This document shows, one piece after another, positions 6,632-14,594 of a stretch of DNA of 64,000 nt. Under the pieces are notes generated by a model. That model saw nothing but the letters and a program-made list of their open reading frames with translations, did no database searches and was not told the origin of the DNA. Each line of letters opens with the position of its first letter. Position 1 is the stretch's first letter. The stretch lies in NCBI GenBank assembly GCA_934525325.1, contig CAKSZE010000001.1, forward strand, positions 54,614 through 118,613. Reading direction: 5' to 3'. Origin of the DNA: an uncultured Faecalibacterium sp. (lineage in GTDB: Bacteria > Bacillota > Clostridia > Oscillospirales > Ruminococcaceae). The translations under genes were made by a program, and so were the position numbers.

Positions 6632-9046
6632 ATGGAAACAAGCTACTTAAAAACATTAGAACTGGATAAGATCATCGCCCGTGCAGCAGAGGGTTGCGTA
6701 TGCAAGGAAGCCCGCGCCATGCTGCTGGCCATTGAGCCGCAGTGTGACCCGGACGAGGTGCGCTACGCGCTGGAGCAGACGGATGCCATCAACACCCTGC
6801 TGATCAAAAACGGCTCACCGCGCTTTGGTGGGGTAGAGGGGGTCAGCCAGCTTGCTGTCCGTGCCGTAAAGGGCGGCGTGCTTTCTATGGGTGAGCTGCT
6901 GATGGTGGCCGGTGCACTGCGCAATTTTCAGCACCTGACCAGCTGGTACGGCTCCTCTGAGCATGACGCGCTGCCGACTGATGATCTGTTTTACGCGCTG
7001 GCACCGGAACCGGGCCTTGAGCAGCAGATCTCCAGCGCCATTCTGGCACCGGATGCCATGGCAGATACCGCCTCCCGTACGCTGTCAGAGCTGCGCAAAA
7101 AGATACGCGCCACCGAAAACAGCATCCGCGATCGGCTGGAAAGCATGGTGCGCAATATGGATACCTCCAAATACCTGCAGGAGAGCGTGGTTTCCATGCG
7201 CAACGGCCGGTATGTTGTGCCGGTCAAGAGCGAGTACCGCGGCGAGGTGAGCGGTATCATCCACGATGTATCCTCTACGGGCGCTACGGTGTTCGTGGAG
7301 CCGCAGGCTGTGGTGGAAGCTAACGCCCGCATTCTGCAGTACCGCGCACAGGAAGCGCAGGAGATCGAGCGCATTCTGGTGGCCTTTACCGCACAGGTAG
7401 CCGCCATTGAGCCGCAGTTCCAGTACAGCTACAAGGCCATGTTGGAGATCGACATCCTGCTGGCGAAGGCGCGGCTTGCGCTGGAACTGAAGGCCTTCAA
7501 ACCCGCTGTGCGGACGGATTCTTCCTTTAATCTGATCCGCGCCCGCCACCCGCTGATCGACCCGCAAAAGTGCGTTCCTGTGGATATTGCACTGGGCGGG
7601 GAATACGATTCTCTTATCATCACCGGCCCGAACACCGGCGGTAAAACGGTCACGCTGAAAACCGCCGGTCTGCTGTGCGCCATGGCACAGTGCGGCTTTT
7701 TGATCCCAGCTGACGAACGCAGCGAGATCTGCGTGTTTGATGAATTTCTGGTAGATATCGGCGACGAACAGAGCATTGAGCAGAGCCTGTCCACCTTCTC
7801 CGGCCACATGAAAAAGATCACCGGCATTCTGGAGCTTGCCATGCCGCACACCCTTGTGCTGCTGGACGAGCTGGGCGCCGGCACCGACCCTGCCGAGGGT
7901 GCCGCACTGGCTGTTGCCATCATTGAGGAGCTGCGCCGCCGTGGTGTGCTGCTGATGGCGACCACCCACTATGCGGAACTGAAGGTTTTTGCACTGGAGA
8001 CCAAGGGCGTGGTCAATGCCAGCTGCGAGTTTGATCTGGAGACCCTGCGCCCAACCTATAAGCTGAGTGTGGGCGTACCGGGCAAGTCCAACGCTTTCCT
8101 GATCAGCGAAAAGCTTGGCATCCCCAGCCGCGTCATTGAGGCTGCCCAGCAGCATCTGTCTGCCGAGGATAAACGTCTGGATGCGGTTCTGGGGCAGCTG
8201 GATGATCTGAAGCTGCAGCTGAAGGAAAGCCAGAACGAGGTGGAGCAGCTGCGCAACGAAGCCTCCCATCAGCTGGAAGCTGCCCGCAAAAAGCGGGATG
8301 AGCTGATTCAGCAGGGCGAGAATGAATTGGAAGCTGCCCGTGCCAAGGCGCGCACGCTGGCACAGCAGGTGGAAACGCAGGCCTACGCGCTGACCGATGA
8401 GCTGCGCCAGCTGCAAAAGGACGAGCGCATGAGCGCCCAGCAGAAGGCACAGCGCGCCCGCGAGATTGCCAAAAAAGAGACCGAAAAGCTGTTTGCCGGT
8501 ACGGAGGTGGTGCATAACCCCGTCAAGGAGTTTGTGCCGCTGAAGGAGGTAAAAGTAGGGCAGGAGGTCTGCATTGCAGAGCTGAACCAGCTGGCCACTG
8601 TTCTGGCACTGCCGGACAAAAACGGCGATGTGCTGGTGCGTGCCGGTATCATCAAGACCAAGGTGCCCCTCAAAGGCCTGAAGCAGCCGGAAAAGCTGGT
8701 GAAAGAACCCACTGCGCCCAAGACCAAGGCACAACAGCGGTATTCCCGCCTGACCGGCGATACCAACCGTCCCAACGGCAGGGTAGAGCGCGTACAGCGC
8801 ACCGCAAAAATGGAGTGCAACCTGCTGGGGCTTACGGTGGACGAGGCGCTGTCGGAGGTGGATTCCTTTATTGACCGCGCCATCCTGAACGGGCAGACGG
8901 TGGTCTATCTGATCCACGGCAACGGTACCGGCGCACTGCGCACTGCCATCCATAAGCATTTGCGCGGCAACCGCATGGTAAAAAGCTTCCGTCTTGGCCG
9001 TTACGGCGAAGGCGAAAGCGGCGTGACGGTCGTAGAACTGAAATAA
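6632..9046 (+). CDS. mutS2: Endonuclease MutS2
   Basis: MutS2 is a MutS-like ATPase that in Firmicutes suppresses recombination or rescues collided ribosomes, depending on species. The 804 residues have the core and clamp region, the ATPase with GPNTGGKTVTLKT (about 332) and LLDELGAGTDP. A long charged coiled coil follows (about 520-620), then a KOW-like segment and a C-terminal Smr nuclease domain (from about 725; IHGNGTGALRTAIHKHL). The usual DLRG-type signature opening the Smr domain reads NLLGLTVDEAL here, so the first acidic/arginine pair is changed. Otherwise length and domains are standard. It ends the phoH-mutS2 operon at a clear terminator. Confidence 0.96.
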   Translation: METSYLKTLELDKIIARAAEGCVCKEARAMLLAIEPQCDPDEVRYALEQTDAINTLLIKNGSPRFGGVEGVSQLAVRAVKGGVLSMGELLMVAGALRNFQHLTSWYGSSEHDALPTDDLFYALAPEPGLEQQISSAILAPDAMADTASRTLSELRKKIRATENSIRDRLESMVRNMDTSKYLQESVVSMRNGRYVVPVKSEYRGEVSGIIHDVSSTGATVFVEPQAVVEANARILQYRAQEAQEIERILVAFTAQVAAIEPQFQYSYKAMLEIDILLAKARLALELKAFKPAVRTDSSFNLIRARHPLIDPQKCVPVDIALGGEYDSLIITGPNTGGKTVTLKTAGLLCAMAQCGFLIPADERSEICVFDEFLVDIGDEQSIEQSLSTFSGHMKKITGILELAMPHTLVLLDELGAGTDPAEGAALAVAIIEELRRRGVLLMATTHYAELKVFALETKGVVNASCEFDLETLRPTYKLSVGVPGKSNAFLISEKLGIPSRVIEAAQQHLSAEDKRLDAVLGQLDDLKLQLKESQNEVEQLRNEASHQLEAARKKRDELIQQGENELEAARAKARTLAQQVETQAYALTDELRQLQKDERMSAQQKAQRAREIAKKETEKLFAGTEVVHNPVKEFVPLKEVKVGQEVCIAELNQLATVLALPDKNGDVLVRAGIIKTKVPLKGLKQPEKLVKEPTAPKTKAQQRYSRLTGDTNRPNGRVERVQRTAKMECNLLGLTVDEALSEVDSFIDRAILNGQTVVYLIHGNGTGALRTAIHKHLRGNRMVKSFRLGRYGEGESGVTVVELK

Positions 9047-9054
9047 ACAGAGCA

Positions 9055-9089
9055 AAGGCTGCCTTTTGAAAAATTGGCAGTCTTTTTTT
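9055..9089 (+). terminator. Rho-independent terminator after mutS2
   Basis: AGGCTGCC pairs with GGCAGTCT across a 12-base loop and is followed by seven T residues. It ends the phoH-mutS2 operon just before the amidase promoter. Confidence 0.85.
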
Positions 9090-9090
9090 G

Positions 9091-9119
9091 TTGCAGCGCA
9101 GGGAAAAGGCGAGTATACT
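9091..9119 (+). promoter_or_regulatory. SigA-type promoter of the amidase gene
   Basis: TTGCAG (9091-9096) and TATACT (9114-9119) are separated by exactly 17 bp. The -10 box lies inside a 12-bp palindrome CGAGTATACTCG (9110-9121), which could also be an operator. The same hexamer pair, with the same spacing, precedes ligA. Confidence 0.7.
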
Positions 9120-9157
9120 CGTATTATAAATGTAAAACGAATAGGAAGTAAAACTTT

Positions 9158-10021
9158 ATGCTGAACAGTCATCGCAGACCTGCAAATAAACATAGCAAAC
9201 ATAAAACGCGCCATCGCAAAACGCAGAACCGATTTTTGCACGGCATACTGTTTGTTTTTGCGGGGCTGATGCTCTGCTTCGGTCTGCTTTTATGGAAGGC
9301 GGCACTGGAACTGAATGCACCCGCAGAGCCTGCAGTCTCAGCATCAGAGGATGACTTTCGTCCTGTGGTGGGCGACCCGCCGTACCGGGTGGCAATAGAC
9401 GCCGGGCATGGCGGCAGCGACCCGGGCGCAAGGGGAGTGGTTGAAGAAAAACAGATCACCGCAGCCACGGCTGCTGCACTGCTTCAGTGGTTAGAGCAGG
9501 ACACCAATTACATTCCGTTGCAGACCCGGGAAAACTTTGAAATAACCGCTACGCCTGCCCAGCGTGCAGCCGCTGCCAGCGCTCAAAGCCCGCAGCTGCT
9601 GCTGTCCATCCACGGCAACTCCGCAGCCAACGGCTCTACGGCATCCGGCTTTGAGTGTTATCCGGCAGTGCCCGGGCGCACATGGCATCAGGAAAGCTTT
9701 TATTTTGCTCGGCTGCTGGCTGGTGGAATGCAAAGCATCGGTGCAAAGCTGCGCGGGCGTGGGGGAGTACGTTACATTTATTATCTGGAAAACGACCAGA
9801 AGCAGCTGGTGGAGAACACCTATACGCAGGTGCGGCCTGAGCGTAGCTTTACGCTGCTGGAGGATGTGGATTGTCCGGCAGTGTTGGCAGAGCAGTGCTT
9901 TGTAACAAACACCGAGGATGTGGAGCGCTTTGGCAGCGAGGAGGGCTGCAAGACTGTGGCACGCATTTATTATGAAGCCATCTGTGCATACTTTGGCACA
10001 GAACCGCTGTCGGCAAAATGA
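9158..10021 (+). CDS. N-acetylmuramoyl-L-alanine amidase (Amidase_3, CwlD-like)
   Basis: This enzyme would cut the bond between muramic acid and the peptide stem in peptidoglycan, outside the membrane. The 287-residue protein has a very basic N-terminus (residues 1-25), one membrane anchor (about 28-47), a short linker, and an Amidase_3 domain from about residue 75. Zinc ligands are visible: His in IDAGHGGSDPG, Glu in VVEEKQIT and His in LLSIHGNSA; a Glu in AEQCFVTN fits the catalytic position. It resembles CwlD, the amidase that makes muramic-delta-lactam in the spore cortex, but a vegetative role is possible. It is a single-gene unit with its own promoter. Its stop codon lies within a queA-like relic, so the original 3' end may have been lost. 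Confidence 0.88.
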   Translation: MLNSHRRPANKHSKHKTRHRKTQNRFLHGILFVFAGLMLCFGLLLWKAALELNAPAEPAVSASEDDFRPVVGDPPYRVAIDAGHGGSDPGARGVVEEKQITAATAAALLQWLEQDTNYIPLQTRENFEITATPAQRAAAASAQSPQLLLSIHGNSAANGSTASGFECYPAVPGRTWHQESFYFARLLAGGMQSIGAKLRGRGGVRYIYYLENDQKQLVENTYTQVRPERSFTLLEDVDCPAVLAEQCFVTNTEDVERFGSEEGCKTVARIYYEAICAYFGTEPLSAK

Positions 10022-10058
10022 GCATCGTATCACCAAAGCAGAAGAAACGATACTACTC
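10014..10058 (-). pseudogene. Relic of a queA 3' end
   Basis: By direct alignment, 39 of 45 bases match the 3' end of the intact queA in this window (16310-16354). On the minus strand the relic reads YRFFCFGDTMLIL against YRFFSFGDAMLIL, and three of the six base differences are silent. A TAG stands in place of the Lys codon just upstream and the frame then breaks. The matching segment begins just inside the queA stop codon and also supplies the TGA of the amidase gene on the other strand. It is too long and too codon-patterned for chance, so I read it as the remnant of a second, diverged queA or of a rearrangement. Confidence 0.7.
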
Positions 10059-10178
10059 CTATGATGCGAACTTCAACGCACCAGAACGACCATTGCAGGA
10101 ATAAGTCGAACGTTTGAACATACTGGTAATACGTCCAGCGGCGTAGAAGCGGGCGCATACAAAAAGAACAACATCCAC

Positions 10179-10229
10179 AGAAGCTGCCGGAAATCTGACA
10201 GAAAGAGAGAAGGGCAGCTTCTATTTTTT
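10179..10229 (+). terminator. Rho-independent terminator downstream of the amidase
   Basis: AGAAGCTGCC (10179-10188) pairs perfectly with GGCAGCTTCT (10213-10222), followed by ATTTTTT. It lies about 160 bp after the amidase stop, just before the dif-like palindrome. Confidence 0.75.
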
Positions 10230-10239
10230 GATTATTGTG

Positions 10240-10267
10240 GTTTCGTATAATGCACGTTATACGAAAC
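10240..10267. other. Candidate Xer/dif-type recombination site (28-bp palindrome)
   Basis: Two perfect 11-bp inverted arms, GTTTCGTATAA and TTATACGAAAC, flank the 6-bp centre TGCACG. This 11-6-11 geometry and the TATAA...TTATA inner ends are those of dif sites bound by XerC and XerD. A tyrosine recombinase gene ends about 440 bp away, facing the site. The sequence differs from the Bacillus dif consensus in the outer positions. A TATAAT is embedded, but no -35 box lies at a proper distance, so a simple promoter is less likely. It could instead be an operator. Confidence 0.5.
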
Positions 10268-10705
10268 TTAGGGGAGTGAAAAATACCCATTTCCCGGATT
10301 TTTGGCGCTTCAGTCCCAGCTGGCTCATTTTTGGGCTTGGTTCAACCGTTCTGCGCATTCTGCACTTTTTATCATGTTTTATTGTTTTCTTTGTCTCACG
10401 CTTACAGATTATTTCTGTGTTATGCGCTTTATGCGCTGCTTCATCGGTTCGTTTGCAATTCATTTTATTTCAGTAAGCGTCTACGCGCTTGCTTTATAAC
10501 ATTTCATGTTGCGGCTGTGGTTGTTCAGTACTTTGCGCGTTTCTACCAGATCGTTTCTATGGATGCTCCTGTATGTATGGATGCTGACTGCTTATCTTAT
10601 AATGTAAATTATAAAGACCCATGACTTTAATCCGGTCAAGCCGGATCGTGTCATAGGCCTTTGCATCGTTTCAAACGCTATTCAAGTCATAAAGATCTTA
10701 GTGGT
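10268..10705. other. AT-rich intergenic region without recognisable genes
   Basis: About 440 bp between the dif-like site and the xer stop codon. Base composition is clearly more AT-rich than the flanking genes. Frames are open by chance (for example 10331-10624 +) but lack ribosome sites and protein-like composition. It contains a TTATAAT / ATTATAA inverted repeat near 10596-10613 and the hairpin at 10619-10657. I see no tRNA or known riboswitch in it. Confidence 0.6.
10619..10657 (-). terminator. Hairpin downstream of xer, possible weak terminator
   Basis: ATCCGG / CCGGAT with a 5-base loop (10630-10646) is extended by outer ATGAC / GTCAT pairs (10621-10654). On the minus strand it is followed by a T-rich stretch but no long T run. 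It may end the radA-xer transcript or be part of a structured RNA. Confidence 0.4.
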
Positions 10706-11914
10706 TTAAGTATCGTTCGATGAGTCGTTTGTTTCTTCGGCAGACATTGCCGAGATATCTGCTCGGAAACCATCCTGTGCAGCGCCCTCAAAGGCAGCCA
10801 TCGGGCCGGACGGCTCAGAAGCATCCTCTCCCGCCTGGGTGCCTTCGGCAGATGTCTCCCCTGCTGTTTCTGTTGTATCCAAGCTTGCTTTTTCAGCTTT
10901 TATGGGCAATACCTTGCCCAGCGGATTTTCTTCAATGGCAGAGCGAACCTGAAATTCTTGCAGGTGCGTATAAATTTGTGTTGTTCCAACGCTGCTATGG
11001 CCCAGAAGTTGCTTGAGGGTAAGGATATCTACATTACCGGTCTGATACATCAGGGTTGCGGCTGTGTGGCGCAGCTTATGGGTGGAAAAGCCCTTCAGTC
11101 CGGCAGCCTTCATTGCGCCGGAGATCAGCTGTTCTACCCTGCGGTTCGAGATACGTTCCTTGCGCATCCGCGTAATGAACACGGCTTTTTCCTTGGGTGA
11201 AAGCCCTTCCATAGTATTACGCTTGCGCAGATATAGTTGCAATGCTTCCACGCAGGCATCATTCAGATAGACCATGCGCTCCTTATGGCCTTTGCCGAAC
11301 AGGCGGATCTGCCGCTGCTCTAAGTCAATATCTCCAAGGTCCATACCTACCAGCTCCGCAAGACGCATACCGCAGTTGAGGAACAGCACTACCATGCAAT
11401 AATCCCGCTCTGGGAAATCGCTCTGTGTCTGTGTGCTCTCCAACAGCGAGATAGACTGCTCTGCCGTCAGGTACTTGGGCAATACTTTATCCTGTTTGGG
11501 CGGACGGATAGCCGCCGTAGGGTCCTCGGATAAGCGGTTGACCTGATTGACCAGATAATCATAAAAACCGTGCAGGCTGGCCAGCCGCCGGGCGGTAGAG
11601 GATTTTTTGTTGCCGCATTCCCGGTTCAGAAAATACAGATATTCGTAGATGTCCTCTTTTGTTATGCTGCCCCAGAAAGCTGTATCCAGCCCTTTGGGGT
11701 CGATTTCTTTAAACTCTGCATCTGCGGCAACAAGCCCGCGGCGGCGCTTCATAAAACGGCTGAAGGAGCGCAGATCACAGTAATAACTGAACGCCGTATT
11801 GGCACTTTTTCCGGCGATCACTTCAAGGTACCGCACATATTCTACAATATCCGGGGCAGCATCCTCAAAGGGGGCGTGCTTGCCGGGGTTTCTTTCGTCC
11901 AGATAGATTGACAT
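10706..11914 (-). CDS. xerC: Tyrosine recombinase, XerC/XerD-like, with C-terminal extension
   Basis: Xer recombinases resolve chromosome dimers at dif. The 402-residue protein has an N-terminal SAM-like arm-binding domain (about 20-125) and a catalytic domain with all active-site residues visible: Arg184 (NCGMRLAELVG), Lys208 (GKGHKERM), His279 and Arg282 (HKLRH), His306 (GHSS) and nucleophile Tyr315 (QIYTH). About 65 extra residues follow the usual end (336-402), rich in Glu, Thr, Ser, Ala and Gly and probably disordered. AGGAAG precedes the ATG. The gene is 15 bp downstream of radA on the same strand. Whether it is XerC or XerD cannot be decided from sequence alone. A candidate site lies just downstream. 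Confidence 0.88.
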   Translation of the reverse strand: MSIYLDERNPGKHAPFEDAAPDIVEYVRYLEVIAGKSANTAFSYYCDLRSFSRFMKRRRGLVAADAEFKEIDPKGLDTAFWGSITKEDIYEYLYFLNRECGNKKSSTARRLASLHGFYDYLVNQVNRLSEDPTAAIRPPKQDKVLPKYLTAEQSISLLESTQTQSDFPERDYCMVVLFLNCGMRLAELVGMDLGDIDLEQRQIRLFGKGHKERMVYLNDACVEALQLYLRKRNTMEGLSPKEKAVFITRMRKERISNRRVEQLISGAMKAAGLKGFSTHKLRHTAATLMYQTGNVDILTLKQLLGHSSVGTTQIYTHLQEFQVRSAIEENPLGKVLPIKAEKASLDTTETAGETSAEGTQAGEDASEPSGPMAAFEGAAQDGFRADISAMSAEETNDSSNDT

Positions 11915-11929
11915 AGCTTCCTCGTTTCA

Positions 11930-13333
11930 TCACAGGCGGTCATTTTTCAGCGCATTGATAGCATCAGCGATATACGCCGCACCGACCAGCTTCATGCCGG
12001 GATAATCTGCGGCATTCAGATGCGCAAGACTGTGCTTAGGGATAACTGCCCGCTCAAAGCCGATACGCTCTGCCTCGTGCAGGCGCTGTTCCAGATTGGG
12101 CACACTGCGCACTTCCCCGCCCAGACCCACCTCTCCGATGGCGATAAGCTTATCGCTGACCGGGCGGTCCAGCAGCGAGGAGACCATGCTCAGGCAGACT
12201 GCAAGGTCGCAGGCGGTATCCCGCAGTGCAATGCCGCCTACAATGTTGACGTAAACATCCAGATTACCAAAGAAGTACCCTGCCCGCTTTTCCAGCACCG
12301 CGATCAAAAGATTCATGCGGTTATAGTCGTATCCGCTGCAGGCGCGGCGGGGTGCCGGGAAATTCGTCTTGGTGGCAAGCGCCTGAATCTCGCTCAGGAT
12401 GGGACGGCTGCCCTCCATGGTGCAGGCTACACAGTTGCCGGAGACCCCCAGCGGACGTCCTTCCAATAGCATCTGGGAAGGGTTTTCGATCTCGGCAAGC
12501 CCTGTGCCGGTCATATCGAACATTCCCAGCTCATTGGTAGAACCGTAGCGGTTTTTGGCTGCCCGCAGAATGCGGTACGGCAGCATCTTGTCACCCTCAA
12601 AGTAAAGCACCGTATCCACGATATGCTCCATGACCTTGGGACCTGCGATCGCACCATCCTTGTTTACATGACCCACAATAAACATGGGAATCTCCTGCTT
12701 TTTAGCTACCGCCAGCAGCCGCGCAGCGCTCTCCTTCACCTGACTGACCGTACCGGACGAGGACGAGATATCCATGCAGCGCATGGTCTGGATGGAGTCA
12801 ATGACCACAAGATCCGGCTTTTCCTTTTCGATCAGACCGCAGATCTCATCCACGTCATTTTCCGCCGCCAGAAAGATGTTATCCTGCGGTACCTTCAGCC
12901 GCGCTGCACGCAGCTTGACCTGCCGGACAGACTCTTCGCCGGTGATATACAATACGCTGTGCTGGTTGGAGATGGCGCCGCACAGCTGTAACAGCATAGT
13001 GGATTTACCCACGCCCGGCTCACCGCTCAAAAGCACCACGCCGCCCAGCACGATGCCGCCGCCCAATACGCGGTCCAGCTCCGAGATGCCGGTCAGGATA
13101 CGGCTTTTTTCCTCAGTTGTGCTGATCTCTGACAGCCGCCGGGCGGTCAGTGTGGTCACGCCTTCCTGCCGTGTGGCAGCAGCCTGACGGGCGGCAGAAG
13201 TCCCCGCCTTGGGTGCTTCGGCTACCACATCCTCGTTCATGGTATTCCAGCTGCCGCAGCTGGGGCAGCGCCCCATCCAGCGGGGGCTTGTCTCTCCGCA
13301 ATTGGAGCATACATAGACGGATTTTAGTTTCAT
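11930..13333 (-). CDS. radA: DNA repair protein RadA (Sms)
   Basis: RadA is a DnaB-like hexameric helicase that extends D-loops and branch-migrates recombination intermediates. The 467 residues show the N-terminal four-Cys zinc finger (Cys9, 12, 23, 26), the RecA-like ATPase with GEPGVGKS at 104-111, the RadA-specific KNRYG motif (about 260), and the C-terminal Lon-protease-like domain (GGIALRDTACDLAV and the following part). Length and order match the family. It shares a transcript with the xer gene, and a SigA-type promoter lies upstream at 13365-13393. Confidence 0.97.
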   Translation of the reverse strand: MKLKSVYVCSNCGETSPRWMGRCPSCGSWNTMNEDVVAEAPKAGTSAARQAAATRQEGVTTLTARRLSEISTTEEKSRILTGISELDRVLGGGIVLGGVVLLSGEPGVGKSTMLLQLCGAISNQHSVLYITGEESVRQVKLRAARLKVPQDNIFLAAENDVDEICGLIEKEKPDLVVIDSIQTMRCMDISSSSGTVSQVKESAARLLAVAKKQEIPMFIVGHVNKDGAIAGPKVMEHIVDTVLYFEGDKMLPYRILRAAKNRYGSTNELGMFDMTGTGLAEIENPSQMLLEGRPLGVSGNCVACTMEGSRPILSEIQALATKTNFPAPRRACSGYDYNRMNLLIAVLEKRAGYFFGNLDVYVNIVGGIALRDTACDLAVCLSMVSSLLDRPVSDKLIAIGEVGLGGEVRSVPNLEQRLHEAERIGFERAVIPKHSLAHLNAADYPGMKLVGAAYIADAINALKNDRL

Positions 13334-13364
13334 GTCTGTCCCTCATTTATTATGGTCTTTTGTT

Positions 13365-13393
13365 ATTGTAACACACTGTGCCAAAACCCGCAA
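13365..13393 (-). promoter_or_regulatory. SigA-type promoter for radA-xer
   Basis: On the minus strand TTGCGG (13388-13393) and TACAAT (13365-13370) are 17 bp apart and lie about 30 bp before the radA start. It sits in the 74-bp gap after the SpoIIM-like gene. Confidence 0.6.
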
Positions 13394-13407
13394 GAAAAGG
13401 ATACCGT

Positions 13408-14154
13408 TCACAGGCGGCTGCCCAGATACGAAAGCCCTGCCGCCGCACCGCACAGCGGCAGCAGTACCACCATGGTCAGCAGATATTGTCCCAGCAGTGT
13501 CTGCACCCCGGGGCGGGCTTGTCCGCTGGGATGCTTACGGAAGGAATAAGCGTGGATCCGGCTGCTGACCTGCAAGGCACAGGCTCCGAAAAAGCACAGA
13601 CAACCGCTTGCCGCTGCCGCCGGTAAGCCTGTCCATAGCAGTGCCGGAAGTATTGCTTTCCACCCGTCTGCCGTGCAAAGCTGTACCATAAGCAACCCGC
13701 TGCCCAAACCGTACAACATCATGCTGCCAAAGATCATCACTGGGCCAAGGGCAGACAGCCCCAATACCAGAAACAGGCTGACCACAAGGCCGAGAGCCAG
13801 ATATTCCATGCCGAAAAGCTGTACCACCCCCTGCAAACTGCCCGGTGCAAACAGCCCTTGCCACGCTTCCAGATAATACCGCAGCAGTTCTGCCTGTCGG
13901 GCATCGCATACGGCCTGCAATGCACCAGCTGCCGTACACCCCAGCAGAAAGGCCGCAGCCAGTAGCCAGCAATCCCGGGTGGCGTGCCGCTTTACCGGCA
14001 TACCGGGTTCTTTTGATGGCAATTGCTCTGCCAGATCCGGTGCCTGTACCGGTGCAGTCGGCAGAGCAGGTTCTGCTTTCTGCACCGGCAGGTTAGCCGT
14101 CTGCGGCAGCAAAGGCAGTTTCTCTTCCGGTTTTTCTTGTTCATAGATCCACAT
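13408..14154 (-). CDS. Polytopic membrane protein, SpoIIM-like
   Basis: SpoIIM is part of the DMP peptidoglycan machine that drives engulfment during sporulation. The 248-residue protein has a hydrophilic proline-rich N-terminus (1-60), then five or so membrane helices (about 69-85, 118-140, 142-160, 172-195, 220-245). The run LGLSALGPVMIFGSMMLYGLGSG followed by GWKAILPALLWTGLP fits the SpoIIM pattern, but identity to the family appears low. The start at 14154 follows GAGGGG; a longer frame from 14316 overlaps the next gene. In Bacillus spoIIM lies near xerD, and here a xer gene is two genes away, which supports the call. It could be an unrelated integral membrane protein. Confidence 0.5.
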   Translation of the reverse strand: MWIYEQEKPEEKLPLLPQTANLPVQKAEPALPTAPVQAPDLAEQLPSKEPGMPVKRHATRDCWLLAAAFLLGCTAAGALQAVCDARQAELLRYYLEAWQGLFAPGSLQGVVQLFGMEYLALGLVVSLFLVLGLSALGPVMIFGSMMLYGLGSGLLMVQLCTADGWKAILPALLWTGLPAAAASGCLCFFGACALQVSSRIHAYSFRKHPSGQARPGVQTLLGQYLLTMVVLLPLCGAAAGLSYLGSRL

Positions 14155-14195
14155 ACGCTGTTTTCCCCTCTGATGTATTCGATTTGCCGGATTGA

Positions 14196-14594
14196 TCAAC
14201 GAAGTGTGTGTCTGCGGCTGCGCAGGGTGACCCCAAGCAGCCCTCCGACACAGCCGCAGAGCAGCACTGCCAGAATGCGGCATACCACAGCAGGCTCGGT
14301 GGCTGTGCCGTTCCATACAGCAGAAAGCGCCAGCGGCACCGCCAGAAATGTACTTTGGAGCAGTCCAGTCAGCAGACCGCGCACCTTTTTACGAAACGCT
14401 GCCGCCAGTGCGCACAGCAAACTGCCTATGCACACGGCTGTTGTGGCAAGTATCGGTACTACACTGCCAGAGCAGCCCTGCCCGGCCATCAGATGCGCAA
14501 AACCAGCCAGCGCCGCCGCTGTTACGGCCACCCCCAGCGCCCCGAAAAACAGAAACGAAAGAAGCTCCGCCGGGAAACCTCGAGACTCAGACAT
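14196..14594 (-). CDS. TIGR04086-type small membrane protein
   Basis: The 132-residue protein has four predicted membrane helices (about 12-32, 42-64, 73-92, 102-122) and a basic C-terminus. In Clostridia a family of this size and topology (TIGR04086, function unknown) sits near yajC, as here. The start at 14594 is decided by GGAGG about 11 nt upstream. That site lies within the 3' arm of a strong terminator hairpin that follows yajC, so both transcription and translation of this gene should be restricted. The SpoIIM-like gene follows after about 40 bp. Confidence 0.6.
   Translation of the reverse strand: MSESRGFPAELLSFLFFGALGVAVTAAALAGFAHLMAGQGCSGSVVPILATTAVCIGSLLCALAAAFRKKVRGLLTGLLQSTFLAVPLALSAVWNGTATEPAVVCRILAVLLCGCVGGLLGVTLRSRRHTLR

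Noticed and set aside
7085-9241. 718-codon minus-strand frame opposite mutS2
   Set aside because: Same reason: mirror image of a well-supported gene, with His/Gln/Leu-rich composition typical of antisense frames.
10241-10266. loxP-like or promoter reading of the palindrome
   Set aside because: The inner TTCGTATA...TATACGAA matches loxP arms, but no Cre-like phage gene is present. The embedded TATAAT lacks a -35 box at a usable distance. Xer-type geometry explains it better.
10268-10705. Possible tRNA or structured regulatory RNA in the large gap
   Set aside because: No T-loop or acceptor pairing and no known riboswitch core could be recognised; only isolated hairpins.
1738-13150. Repeated GCCGCCGGGCGG-like strings (for example near 1963, 11580 and 13138)
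   Set aside because: They lie mostly inside coding sequence in different frames and without shared flanks, so they reflect GC-rich codon use rather than a REP-type repeat.
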